Positions 47,000-57,689 of a stretch of DNA of 64,000 nucleotides are shown here, piece by piece. The first letter of the stretch is position 1. Each line of letters begins with the position of its first letter. This stretch comes from Isoetes taiwanensis (lineage: Eukaryota; Streptophyta; Lycopodiopsida; Isoetales; Isoetaceae), in the NCBI GenBank assembly GCA_021234155.1, contig JAJEKV010000033.1, positions 3,635,454-3,699,453 on the forward strand, given 5' to 3'. A program made the translations under genes and the position numbers. The notes below the pieces were generated by a model. That model was given only the letters and a program-made list of their open reading frames with translations. It was not told the origin of the DNA and searched no databases.

Positions 47000-47900
47000 G
47001 AGCAATATTGGATTTCTCATAGAATTCCCTCGACCAAATCTCCAATTAGCTTAAGGGTTTCCTTCAAGTGACACCATAGGGAAGAGCCGAGATGTGTTTG
47101 GCTATCCGAGCTTGACTGCCGTGGTATGCAATGGATGTTGCTATTGGATTCCTACCTGTGCTCAATCTTTTCCCTTCTGGATGTTCTTACAAAATAACAA
47201 TGATGGTAAGCTATGGCTCACCTTCAATAGGGACTCGTTTATGTTAGTGAGAAAAGTTGTGGCGTTGGAATGCAACAACGTCATATGCTAAACAATAGTC
47301 TAGTAATAGCAGGGATGTCCATTAGACTCTACAAAATACATTCTATGATATTGGAACCCGTGAGTTTTCGTTGCGCAGAAGAGTACATGGAGTACTCAAG
47401 CTTAAAGGAAGTTTTATGCAAGTGTTTAGAGAAGCGTGGCTTTGTGACTAGTGAGGTTCTCAGATGCCAATCGGTATGGACGGTGGTAGGCATGTACCAA
47501 TAGTTTAGTTACTTAATGTTTCTTAGTATGCTTGCAGTCTTGTCCCTTACACTGGATCCACCAGCGGGTTCTAGACGAAGTACTGTCTAGATATATATGG
47601 TGGGGTGCATCTGCATGGCAGATGCAATGGTGCATGTGGTATATTCCATATGTGTGTTTTTACACTCAGTCACTACTTCACAGCAACTACTGGATTTGAT
47701 CTATGCATGTTACTAACACGTGGAATTATGTGCAGGCTGTGTGATAGCTGGCAGAGCTTCGTGTTGTATGTAGATATCTAGTAGATGTGTTGTTGTCACC
47801 TTGTTGTTTGTATACATGTCTTTCATGTATATAGCCTCGTGGAAGGCAGTACTTGTTATGTGTACTCTGATGGTTTGATGTGAATACAAATCGAAATTTT
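47000..47900. other. Probable LTR region of the following gypsy element; boundaries unknown
   Basis: No gene recognised. The sequence just before the primer-binding site at 47928 must be LTR, ending in GTAACA, but its start could not be fixed because no second copy lies in the window. Confidence 0.3.
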
Positions 47901-47927
47901 TGGTACTGAAATTTTGGTTCGTAACAG

Positions 47928-48720
47928 TGGTATCAGAGCCTAAGTTGCGGGAGACCTTAATATGCGGCTTAGACCTTAATAGCTGAGATGGAGCACGCTG
48001 AGACTAGTGCAGACGCACACAATGTAGCACGACAAGCGACTCCTATGGAGGAACCTGATGTACGAGGGTTGGTTGCTCACATACAAGAAACCTAAAAGAA
48101 CCTGGAAACCATGCAGACAAAGTGGGGTGAGGGCTTCCTGGGCAGCAGAACCTCAAGGCAGTATTAGACACATAGGCTGCTATGAGAACTATATTGGAGA
48201 CCCTTGCTAGCAAGGATGACAATGGGAAGTCTGCAGAGAGAGGAAAATCTTTGACAGTAGTGGTGGGCCCAGATGTACTTGGTACTAGTGCTGCTGTGGA
48301 GCAATCACTGTAAAGTTTCAGATTAAGCAAGAAGGACAAACGCAGTCTTGAATGCACCAAGATCTCGGATTGGGATGGGAAAGATATTGCCCAGGAGGTG
48401 ATTGTTTGGATTGACAAGCTTGAGACTTTTTTTGAGGCTACCAATAAAGGTGATAAGGCCTGATTGTTTATTGCGTAGATGCGGCTAAAATCGGATGCCT
48501 ATAGTTGGTGGAAAGGTCCTACCATGAAGAAGGAGGTTAACACCTGATCTGATTTTAAGAAGCACTTTATTGGGGAGTATGCACCTCAGCATGATGCTCG
48601 TGATGCGCTTGAGAACCTGCGATACTGTAACCTGACATGTTCTCTCAGTGATATTCCACTTTCAGGGGAGATGAAGGTTATCTTTAACACTTTGTGTGTT
48701 TCGCACCGTTGCGAATAGAT
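47928..48720 (+). mobile_element. Ty3/gypsy element: primer-binding site and gag remnant
   Basis: TGGTATCAGAGCC at 47928-47940 is a Met-initiator primer-binding site. From 47990 a Gag-like reading starts MEHAETSADAHN. A later frame contains CTKISDWDGKDIAQEVIVW (48355), then AYSWWKG (48500) and DFKKHFIGEYAP (48560), matching the W...W and F...F pattern of the gypsy Gag capsid region. Stops and frameshifts are frequent. The sequence changes character after about 48720 and no pol was seen, so the element is truncated. Confidence 0.6.
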
Positions 48721-48729
48721 GCAAATCCA

Positions 48730-50690
48730 CTACTAAAGCGTGCATTATATTAATATATTGGGCGTTAATAGTGGGTCAAACCTCTCAAGGTGTTTTGAAC
48801 CAAACAAACGCCGTCGTGGTCCCCGTGATAAATTTCTTGTATTTGCATAATGTTAGATGTAGACCAATTATAGCAATCCTAACATGACTTCAATAATGTT
48901 TAAGTAAACAATGTGAAAAAATTAGGTAAATAAGAAGATTAGGTAAAACAGACCAAATTCACCCGTACTCCAAAGCAAGAACAACCTTCGCTTGCATAGT
49001 CTTCCACACATCCTCCAAAGATAACCTCCTGCACAGACATTTCAAGGTCCCGAGAATTTTGTAAGTTTGAAGCTTGTCAAAGCTAATTCTTTAAGAAAAT
49101 TGCTAAGTTATGTGTTTGTGATCTTCTACGTTGCTCTAAAAGTTAAAAGTTTATCCATCTATCTATCCATTTATTACGTCCCCAAAATATCAGATTCCTA
49201 TGATTTTGGCGTAGGTGGGCCGGAAGAAGGGAGGTTTTTTTTTTGTTTTTGTATGGTCTGAGGGGAGTCCGAGTTTTCTCTGTGTATGCCTTGCATGGTC
49301 GGAAATAGCAGGGCTTCTGTTCACGGGGGCTGCTAAGAGCAGCCCGATGGAAGCGGACGGAGCAGCTGGAGATGCGGTTGCAGTCTTCGGCGTGTGGTGG
49401 CTAGCGGGCTGTGGAGATGTTGCTGACTGCGCCGTGCCAGAACCGGCATGTCATTAGGTTCTGTTCCAAAAGATTTGGTGATGCAGGGGAAGCATGAGAT
49501 GTTGAATTCCTTGGTTTTGTTGCTGTCTTTGCTGTCTGATTCCGCTTGTTGTGAACTGGAAGGGCTCAACGCACTGAAGATTGGCTTCTTGGGTGTTCTT
49601 CAGAGTAGGATTTTGGTGTGTTGGTGTTTTGCTCTCGGGCTTCAGATGGGACTTCCACTGCCAGAATTTTGCAAGGTGCTTGCTTGCCAGGTGAAGAAAT
49701 TTTTCTGTATATTCAAGAAGGAATATGTAGGTGATTCGCGTTTTGTGGCGTGTGGATTGATTGAGGGTTCCTCAGCTGTGTTATTTGATTATTTGATGGT
49801 GGAACGATTCCTTCCTGTCTGTGTTTCTTTGTCTTTGCCGAGACGATGAGGCGCATCAATCATTTGTTACATCCACGAACTTGCTTGGAAAGTACATCGG
49901 TTGTGCGGCTGCTGTTCCAATCGCTACTGTGTGGATGGAGATATGGCTGTTAGAGGGCCGAGGCGAGGTAGAGTTATACAGTTGGAGTAGTTGAAATGCT
50001 TTAGGATGGGGCAGCTATGCTTCTTGCAGATGGGAGGCCATGTAAATGTGATTTAGTTTGCTGTTTTGTGAGGGTACGGCCGTGTTCAATGTAAAAATTT
50101 ATGGTCTTTATGTGTGACTTGGAGTTCACATACGTATTTCCATGTTGTTTCTTGGTGCAAATATTTGTGTAATGCGGATCTATTGTTTATTTTGTATGTG
50201 TTGTTGTTGATGTGCATTATGTGAGGCGTATGGGGGGGGATGTGTTCATATATGGGGGTGTGAGGTGTAAAATCGACACCGTTGATCTAGCATATTATGA
50301 GGATGATACCTTCATCTCATGAACACAAAAAAACATTAACACAAGTTGGCATTAACACATATTATAGCTTGTACAAAAGAGGACGTTTTAGGGCAAAAAA
50401 AAAACCTCCAAGAAACTAGAACACGGGCCGAGGACCGAAGTTTCTAACTGGAAACACGGTTGCAATCTTCTAAGTTGGAACACGGTCCGAGGACTCGGGG
50501 TTTCTAAGCCGAGCATGAGGCATCTTTGTTTCTTCATAAACAATCGCCAGACTCCATCGCATCCAATTTCATACAAATTTTTATGTCGATTAGGTATGTT
50601 GTGATTGCTATAGGTTTTAAATTTCCCATGGCTATGGGATGATTATTCCCTTTTCTTGTTGGGTGCAGATGATGGATGAACCTTCATCTT
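48730..50690. other. Unclassified stretch
   Basis: No domain recognised. The part at 49200-49850 is G+T-rich with open frames (for example 49448-49849 plus) that have many Cys and Leu but no family signature. It may be non-coding transposon sequence. Confidence 0.25.
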
Positions 50691-50696
50691 CGAAAA

Positions 50697-50880
50697 AGCT
50701 TATATATGCTAAGGACGTGGAGTCAAAGATGGCTTTTAGGCCAAAAGAGGGCCTTTAGTCCAAAAAGGGGCTTATGGTCCAAAGAGGGCTTTGGTCCAAA
50801 GATGGACCAAAGGGCGGCATGCTATATAGTAGCTTCGGGAGGGCAGGCAGTGTCATATAGCTGAGGGCTCGTGGTTGGGT
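50697..50880 (+). mobile_element. 5' LTR remnant of chromovirus-type gypsy element
   Basis: About 180 bases near-identical to 52891-53080: GGCTTTTAGGCCAAAAGAGG, GGTCCAAAGAGGGCTTTGG and GAGGGCTCGTGGTTGGGTGG occur in both. The start TATATATGCTAAGGAC is slightly altered from TGCTATATGCTAAGGC. It joins directly to RT C-terminal and RNase H coding sequence, so the primer site, gag, protease and most of RT are deleted. Confidence 0.8.
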
Positions 50881-50884
50881 GGTT

Positions 50885-52880
50885 GGATGCCATGGTTAAT
50901 CCTCCGCTTTCTGCGTTTGCCAAAGTTTGGTCTACCTTTCTTTGTTATGTGTTGATGCAAGTGGTGTGGCTTTGGGCGCGGTTTTGATGCGGGGATGGTC
51001 ATCCTATTGCTTATGAAAGTCGAAAAGTTTTTCGACACGGAAAGTAGATATAGTGTTTATGATAAGGAATTTACGGGTGTCATTCATGCTTTGAAAGTGT
51101 GTGGCGACACTATCTTATAGGGTCAACGGTTCATATTTTGACCACCACCAAAGCATTAGGCACATTGTTTCACGAAAACATTATCGGAAGGCGGTTGAAA
51201 TGGGTTGCTTTTATGCGACAATATGATTTCTCGATGGATTATCGTCGTCCGGTAAAGAGAATGTTGTAGCTGATGCTTTAAGTAGACGCTATGCGGTTTG
51301 TTCTCTTTCTATAGCACAATCCAACCATTTGGAGGAAATGAAGCCATTGTATGCCATCGACCTTGATTATAAAGATATTTGGTTGTTAGCTCAAAGTGGC
51401 AATGCATATGGATATAAGATCGTTAATGGGTTCTTGTATAAAGGTCCAAAGCTATGCATTGTCTTGGAACTTTTCGGTCACTTATTCTTAAAGAAGTCCA
51501 TGATGCACCCTCTTGCTGGTCATCGTGGCGTGGGGGCAACTTTGGCAAAGCTTGAACCATACTTTATTTGGCCCGGATTGCGGAGAGATGTTTTGGTTCA
51601 TATTCCGGCATTGTGTTACTTGTCAACGGATAAAGAAAGCGAACAAAAACCTCATGGTGTTCCTTTATCCTTGCCTATTCCTGGAGGCAAAGTGGGAACA
51701 GATCACTATGGATTTTATTGTTGGTCTTCCTCCCGAGTTCGCAAAGAACACTGTCATTTGGACAATTGTTGATTGTTTAACTAAGCACGCTCATTTTATT
51801 CCTTGTTCGGATAAGTTGATCTTATAGTGCGGCTACGCTCTTTATCAAAGAGATATTTAGGCTACATGGTTTGCCAAAGATTATTGTATCCGATCGTGAT
51901 ACAAAGTTTACTAGTAAATTCGGAAGGCATTATTTATGCAATTGGGGGCCGAGTTGAGGTTCTCCACTCGCTTTTCACCCAAACCGATGGACAATCCGAG
52001 GTGGTCAATAAAGTTATTTGTTCCATCTTAAGGGGTTTGTCAATGAACATCAAGGTCATTGGGAAGAGTATTTGCCTATTGCTGAATTTGTGTATAATAA
52101 TACCTATCGGTCTACCATAAAGATGACTCCTTTTCGGGCGGTCTATGGTCACTTTGTCGGAGCCACTCTTTCGGTGTGTGAAGATGTTCCAAATACGATG
52201 ATTTGGTTATTGAGCATAAGGATCTCATAGACTTGCTTCAAGCTCAGATTCGAGATGCTCAAGCATCTTTTGCAAATAAATCATCTAAGTTCGCGGCAAC
52301 CAATGGTTTTTAAGGAAGGAGATTGGGTATGGATGAGGATCCATAAAGGCCACTTTAAGAAAGATGCGGCAAAGAAGGATCTTAAGTTGGCACCCGTTTC
52401 CATGGACCATTTCAAGTTATTAAAGTGGTCAATGAGAATGCATATCAATTAAGATTTGCCTCAAGGTTGGAAAATGCATGATGTAGTGAATGTTTCATTC
52501 CTAAAGGCTTATCATGGTAAGGAGTTACCTCAACTTGGGAGGTTAACGAGCGAGAATTGATTGATGATTCCGTTCTAGAGCCGGAAACAATTTTTTGGCG
52601 GATAAATCCACTAGTGGTTCAAGACAATATTTGGTTAAGTTCGCTCCTACAAACCTTTGGAGGGCGCTTCATGGGTGCGTGGCAATGTTTTAGAAAGCTT
52701 ATCCGGATATTCTTAGAGAATATAAAGATCGGAAAAGCAAAGGAAGCCGAGGACAAGAGGAAGTCCAAGCACAAGGGCTTCTACTAGCCGCCTAAGCGAA
52801 AGCCAAGGAAGGATTATGCTTTCGGATGGCTAAAGGTATTTAGATACCCTTTGCGTGCCAGAGGATCATTGCAATGTCAA
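50885..52880 (+). mobile_element. Ty3/gypsy RNase H and integrase (chromovirus type), broken
   Basis: The order of domains is RT end and RNase H start (VDASGVALGAVLM, then GHPIAYESRKVF at 51000), then FSMDYRRP near 51235. Integrase zinc-binding region: PLAGHRGVGATLAKLEPYF (51510) with CVTCQRIKKA (51615). The catalytic core has WEQITMDFIVGLPP (51695) with the first Asp, then [10 protein letters not shown] (51890) with the second, and HWEEYLPIAEFVYNNTY (52050). A chromodomain-like end, YLVKFAPTNLWRALHG, is seen near 52640 in another frame. Numerous single-base shifts and stops separate these blocks. Ends at the polypurine tract GAGGGGGGAA (52881-52890). Confidence 0.8.
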
Positions 52881-52890
52881 GAGGGGGGAA

Positions 52891-53085
52891 TGCTATATGC
52901 TAAGGCGTGGAGTCCAAAGATGGCTTTTAGGCCAAAAGAGGGCCTTTAGTCCAAAAAAGGGGCTTATGGTCCAAAGAGGGCTTTGGTCCAAAGATGGACC
53001 AAAGGGGTGCATGCTATATAGTAGCTTCGGGGAGAGCTCAGGGGCAATTGTGTCATAGCCGAGGGCTCGTGGTTGGGTGGTGAGA
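52891..53085 (+). mobile_element. 3' LTR of the chromovirus-type element
   Basis: Starts TGCTATATGCTAAGGCGTGG right after the purine tract and matches 50697-50880. The right end could not be fixed because the 5' copy is cut. Confidence 0.75.
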
Positions 53086-53099
53086 TAGCGTGCCACGTC

Positions 53100-54063
53100 A
53101 AGTGTGTGTTTTAAGCGGTCGAAACATGGTGGGAAGGTGCGGAAGAAGAATCAAACTTATTAAGGCTCGCCATATCCGCCCTCAGGAATCCCAAATAGTG
53201 GAAGATCTTATGTGGAACCTCTATGACCATTACAAACTTCTTATTCGGGGATGAAGGAGATCGCATTTGGACATTCTTTCCGTAAGTTCACCATCACTAT
53301 AATCTATATGACACGTTCAAGCATTTTTTGCGGTTTAGATACATAACTGTGGCAAAATTTCAATGTCTTTTGCAGCTTAAACATGATTCCAACAACAATT
53401 TCGGTGGATCAATTCACATGGAATCCATATGTTGTAATTGGAATCTAAATTTCTATATTAAGCCGGTGTGATGTCTCATTCATAAATGAGATGTATTTGT
53501 TACTAGGTAAGAAGCATTGCAAGCTTAAAATTTTGTACTCTCGTGGCGGGAGGATGGAGGCCAACTATGGCTGTCGACTAGTCTCCCTCTTTACTGGGCA
53601 CATGTTCTTTATACGATTGTGTGTTATCACCTTGCCCGGATCTCGGCTATCAAGCTCTTGGATAATTTATTGATTAAAAAGAGCGTAATTTAACAGAGAT
53701 GAGCTAATCGCACTACAGGTATACCTATATATCAATTTGTTTTTTTTTTTTTGTTTATATGTCTTTATCTATATTTCACCGTTATGTAATGTTTTTGAAC
53801 ATATAATCTATTCTTTTGCGTATATTATGTCAAGCAAAATTTGATTGAATGGTCAATTCAATGAATTTCCCGAGATCATAGCGGAAGGATTGAAAGAAAC
53901 GCTACAAGGTGCGGATGAATTGAGATTTAACACTCTAAATGAGTTCATGAACATTCTGAATCCAATTCAAGCAGCTCAATGCTCCATAGATGCCTATGAT
54001 TTCTTTGTGTGCAATAAAAGAGTGGGGTTACGAAATCCAGTTCAAAGGAGCGTAACATCATAA
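53100..54063 (+). pseudogene. DOG1/TGA-domain-like gene remnant
   Basis: Three plus-strand blocks fit a DOG1-type domain, the module shared by seed-dormancy DOG1 proteins and the C-terminal part of TGA bZIP factors. Block 1 (to 53280) has SQIVEDLMWNLYDHYKLLI and ends at a strong donor, CC/GTAAGTT. Block 2 has AGGWRPTMAV (53545), the GGWRP motif that marks this domain, then a stop. Block 3 (about 53835-54063) has ADELRFNTLNEFMNILNPIQ and then AYDFFV, matching the ILTxxQAAR...DYF end of TGA factors, and closes with TAA. Frame breaks in blocks 1 and 2 point to decay or sequence error. No bZIP region was seen. The assignment rests on motif spacing only. Confidence 0.45.
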
Positions 54064-54835
54064 CAGGAAAAGTTAATGTCTTGCTTGTATATAGCGTTGT
54101 TTCTTTCTTTGTGAATTGCTTGTGTTTGATACTTAACGCAAATTTTGCACTTTTGCATAGTCATTGCCCGGGGAGTTCACGTCAAGGGGCTGGATTAAGA
54201 CTTTTAAATTAACTATTTGATATTAGTTCACACTTGCGTTATAACGGTTAGGGTATACTTGTGCACTCAACCCGTTATCTTTAATTTTTAAAGGGATTCT
54301 ATTAAAAGGAGTTCACACCTAACCGATATGATAATATTTTTAACTTAATGGTTCGCACATAATAAGTTACTTAAAAAACTAACGTAATGGTAAAATTTTG
54401 GGTTGGAAATTGAAGGCTGCAAGCCTTGCAAGACCCTAAACCATGCAAAATAAAGTCCAAAACAAAACAAAACAAAACAAAACAAGTCTACATTTTTCAT
54501 AGCCGTGCAAAATAAAAGTAAAAAAAAAAGGCCATGCAACAAAAAGTCTACTTTTGGCATAGCCATGCACTTATACCCTTATTTTAAATATATATGTATT
54601 ATATACGTATTATATATCGACCAACCATTGTACTATTACGATATAGATACCATATATACTAGAGAAATAAAAATTGGAGAAATCAAAGAAAGAAGTAAGG
54701 AATAATATATATAAAAATAGCAAGAAATTCATCATTTTACATTATCGCATTATAGTTATGGTTTGGCATGGCGGCAAATAATATTGCCAACCGAAATTTG
54801 GATTTTAAAAAATTTCATTTGCTTGTAGGAAAATT
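54064..54835. other. AT-rich spacer
   Basis: No gene recognised. Contains a short AAAAC repeat run at 54462-54484. Confidence 0.3.
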
Positions 54836-54837
54836 TT

Positions 54838-54928
54838 TGGGTTGCCCCTAAGGGGGCAAACCCTTGTTTGATGGGTTTGTGACATATTCCGGTATATGCT
54901 AGTATATGCCCTAATATGCCATTGATTC
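54838..54928 (-). repeat. Dispersed repeat with terminal hairpin, copy 2
   Basis: Reverse-oriented copy of 7224-7312: on the minus strand CATATACTAGCATATACC precedes AACAAGGGTTTGCCCCCTTA and GGGGCAACCC. The hairpin arms GGGTT(T)GCCCC and GGGGCAACCC are kept. Confidence 0.5.
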
Positions 54929-55654
54929 ACTAAAACCCTTCATTGGTCAGAAATCAAAAGTATGTTGTTTTTCAGCCACTATGCAAACCGGCTAACCTGT
55001 ACTTCTTGCTCAAAGGAGGCTATGGCGAATTGGTGCCCTATTTCGTGATTGTTCTACATTTTATTTTGAGGCAGGAAAACGCTGCATACCGACCCTCATG
55101 TGCGAAATTTTGAGATTTCAAAGATCTGTTTTTCTAATTGCTGATTGATAGGGTTCGACTACCAGAAGTGTGATCGGAGGTCCCAGAAGCTCCTAGTATT
55201 AGACATTGTTTTTCGATTTCTTGAAATCGCTTATGATTAGTTTAGAGTTAGGTTTAAGATGCCGTAATGAAGTCGTTTACCATTAGTTTAATATTCGATT
55301 GCCGGATTGAAGCTCGCTTTGGCATAAGCATCTATGCGATAGCAGGTCAAAGGTCCGAAAATGCTTTGGGAGTAGCCAATGCAAATAAGGTTGGATTTAA
55401 GCATTTGTGCAAAACGTTTAGCATAAGCATCTCTCGCAAAACGTTTTATCATTAGAAATGAAAGCTAATCCACGTAATTTTCCCCGACTCTTGAATAGAA
55501 ATTGTGCCCAGACTCACCATTTGAAGAAGATTGAGCTTGTGTTCCGGAATATCAAAGTTCAATGCTTCTCTTGTAAAACGACATACTTAAGGTTTAGCTT
55601 TTTGTATGAACAAGAAATAACTAATAAGCATCGTTTGAGGTTGTTTTTTTAATT

Positions 55655-56290
55655 CTCTCAACCGGAAGTCAAGGCGGACTATGTTGATCCTTATTTGGTC
55701 CACCAGCCTATGAGAATGAAAAGACAACAAATTTTGTTATGCCAAAGGAGGAGGAGTTTCTTCCTCTTGATTTAAGAGGGACATGGGAAGGTATGGAGAA
55801 ATGTGTGGAGCTTGGACTAACTAAAAGCAATAGGTCTTAGCAATTATTCAGCTTAGGCATCTAAAGGATCTTTTATCATATGCCAAAATTCCTCCAACAT
55901 TCAATCGGGTAAATTTTTTTGTTTTGTCTCCTTGAAACATACATTCGGCCCAAAGTTGAGATCCGCATTGTAAGTGGCCTTCATAACTTAAGCAACCACT
56001 AGTTTTTTTTTTTTAGGGGAGCTTTTTTATCCATCTTTAGTCATTGTTATAAGTGTCAAATGATGCAAAAAAGTCTCACCATTGTCATGTAATTACGTTT
56101 TCTTGAAATATCTAGGTTAATAAAATAGATCCGCTCTTTGCAAATGGCTTCAGGTTGTTAGAATGTCCCCACATGGGGATAAATGCTTTTCCCATGTTTC
56201 CCACTCAATATGAGTTGGAGATGTCGGTGAAGCGAGGGGCAAGATATCGTTGTCCGTGCCGGTGATTCAACAGATTCTCGCTTATTTAAA
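55655..56290 (+). pseudogene. Aldo-keto reductase-like gene remnant
   Basis: NADPH-dependent aldo-keto reductases are (beta/alpha)8-barrel oxidoreductases. The plus strand encodes ADYVDPYLVHQPMRM (55690), matching the family YLIHWP motif that carries the active-site His. After a frameshift it continues EEFLPLDLRGTWEGMEKCVE and LGLTKS (55760-55835), the helix that precedes the conserved GVSNF, then HLKDLLSYAKIPPTFNR (55860-55908) ending at GG/GTAAAT. The next exon starts at 56116 after CTAG with VNKIDPLF, in place of the family VNQVEMHP. The catalytic Asp/Tyr/Lys N-terminal part was not found, and shifts occur near 55745 and 55840. Plant members of this form include the chalcone-reductase and codeinone-reductase group. 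Confidence 0.6.
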
Positions 56291-56299
56291 ACAATCTAA

Positions 56300-57440
56300 A
56301 GACATTGTACGTAATTCGTGTGAATTTCGATCGTGTGTTAATCTTATCTACAAGAGAGGCAAATGAATATTGATTCGATTACACGGATCCTTTTCCGGTA
56401 TTTAGAAGTTGGGGAAGTCTCACATCGATCAATTTCCTCAAATCGAAGTAACGGAATTGTTTATTTCAAGCTGCTTTTTCATTCAAAATTGAATTTGCCG
56501 AGGAAAGCCATTTGCTTCAAGCATGAAAGTTAGTGCAACAGTTTACATTGTTTTCTTAAAAAGGTAAACATCTTCTCTTGCTTTGTTGAATCAAATCTTG
56601 TCTTTTTTCGGATATGTGAGGATCCCGCAAGAAGGCTCGTTTGGGAGAACTGATTGGAGCCTTCTCCCTCGAGTCGAAATATTTTTTACAATGAGAATGT
56701 CAAGGTGAATGTGCTTTTCATCGTGCTTAGAGTATATTTGGCAAGGCAGTGGTTTCTATATATTGGGCAAATCGTCATCATTATAAACTTCGTTAGAAGT
56801 TGAAGTACATAGGCTTCATTTCTACAAATAAGGTGTTTTAAGACTCAAGATAAGTGGCCCATTTTGGGTAGACGAGATTAGGTGCGATAGCAAATTACTG
56901 TTCATTAGTGCAATTACCTTTGGTCCCGTGATTTCCTCGCACCGGGCTTCTTAAGCCAACAAAAAATAAAAAAGGATTTCTTACCTTTCTTCCTCCTAAA
57001 CTAGGTACGTTGATTTTTGAATTTGATTTTTGAGGGTATCAAAAAGAGATCCATTTCAAAATGCAAGGTTGTTTTAATTGGAGTGAATTATTAGATCTTA
57101 ACTTTGATAATCCGCACATGAACGCCAAACTGTGCAAGGTGTTTAGGGGCGATGGGTTATCATGAACTTGTTTAACACCAAATAGCATATACTAAAATAT
57201 CATATTCAAGGATTCTTTAGAGGACCAAAAATAATTCCTTGGGAGTAAAATAATGAATCAGGCATTTGCACCGCATTTGGGGTCACCAATAGTATGGGCC
57301 AATTGTAGAGCATGAAAAATAGACAAAAGTGGACTATGGGCCAATTATGGACCATGGAAAATAGCTTAATTCTCGGGCCAATTGTGGGCCAATTCCCGGG
57401 TCAATATAGTTTGGCGCGGGAGAGAGTACAAAGAAGCAAG
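56300..57440. other. Unclassified stretch
   Basis: Nothing recognised. It could hold further introns or exons of the aldo-keto reductase remnant, but no motif beyond 56290 was identified. Confidence 0.25.
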
Positions 57441-57444
57441 CAAA

Positions 57445-57680
57445 TGGCATATTTTAACTACTCACACATTTAAATGATCCTAGGTTATCTCAACTTTTGT
57501 AGAGGAGAAGAACAAAATTGGATACCAAGACATGAGGCAGCATTATATGCTTAGGCAGCGTGGCATATTTTAACTACTCACACATTTCTGTGCTGATCCT
57601 AGGTTATCTCAACTTTTGTAGAGGAGAAGAACAAAATTGGATACCAAGACATGAGGCAGCGTTATATGCTTAGGCATCAG
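57445..57680. repeat. 116-bp tandem duplication
   Basis: Units 57445-57560 and 57561-57680 share TGGCATATTTTAACTACTCA, GATCCTAGGTTATCTCAAC and ACATGAGGCAGC(A/G)TTATATGC with only a few differences, so the duplication is recent. Confidence 0.95.
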
Positions 57681-57689
57681 GACCAAGAT

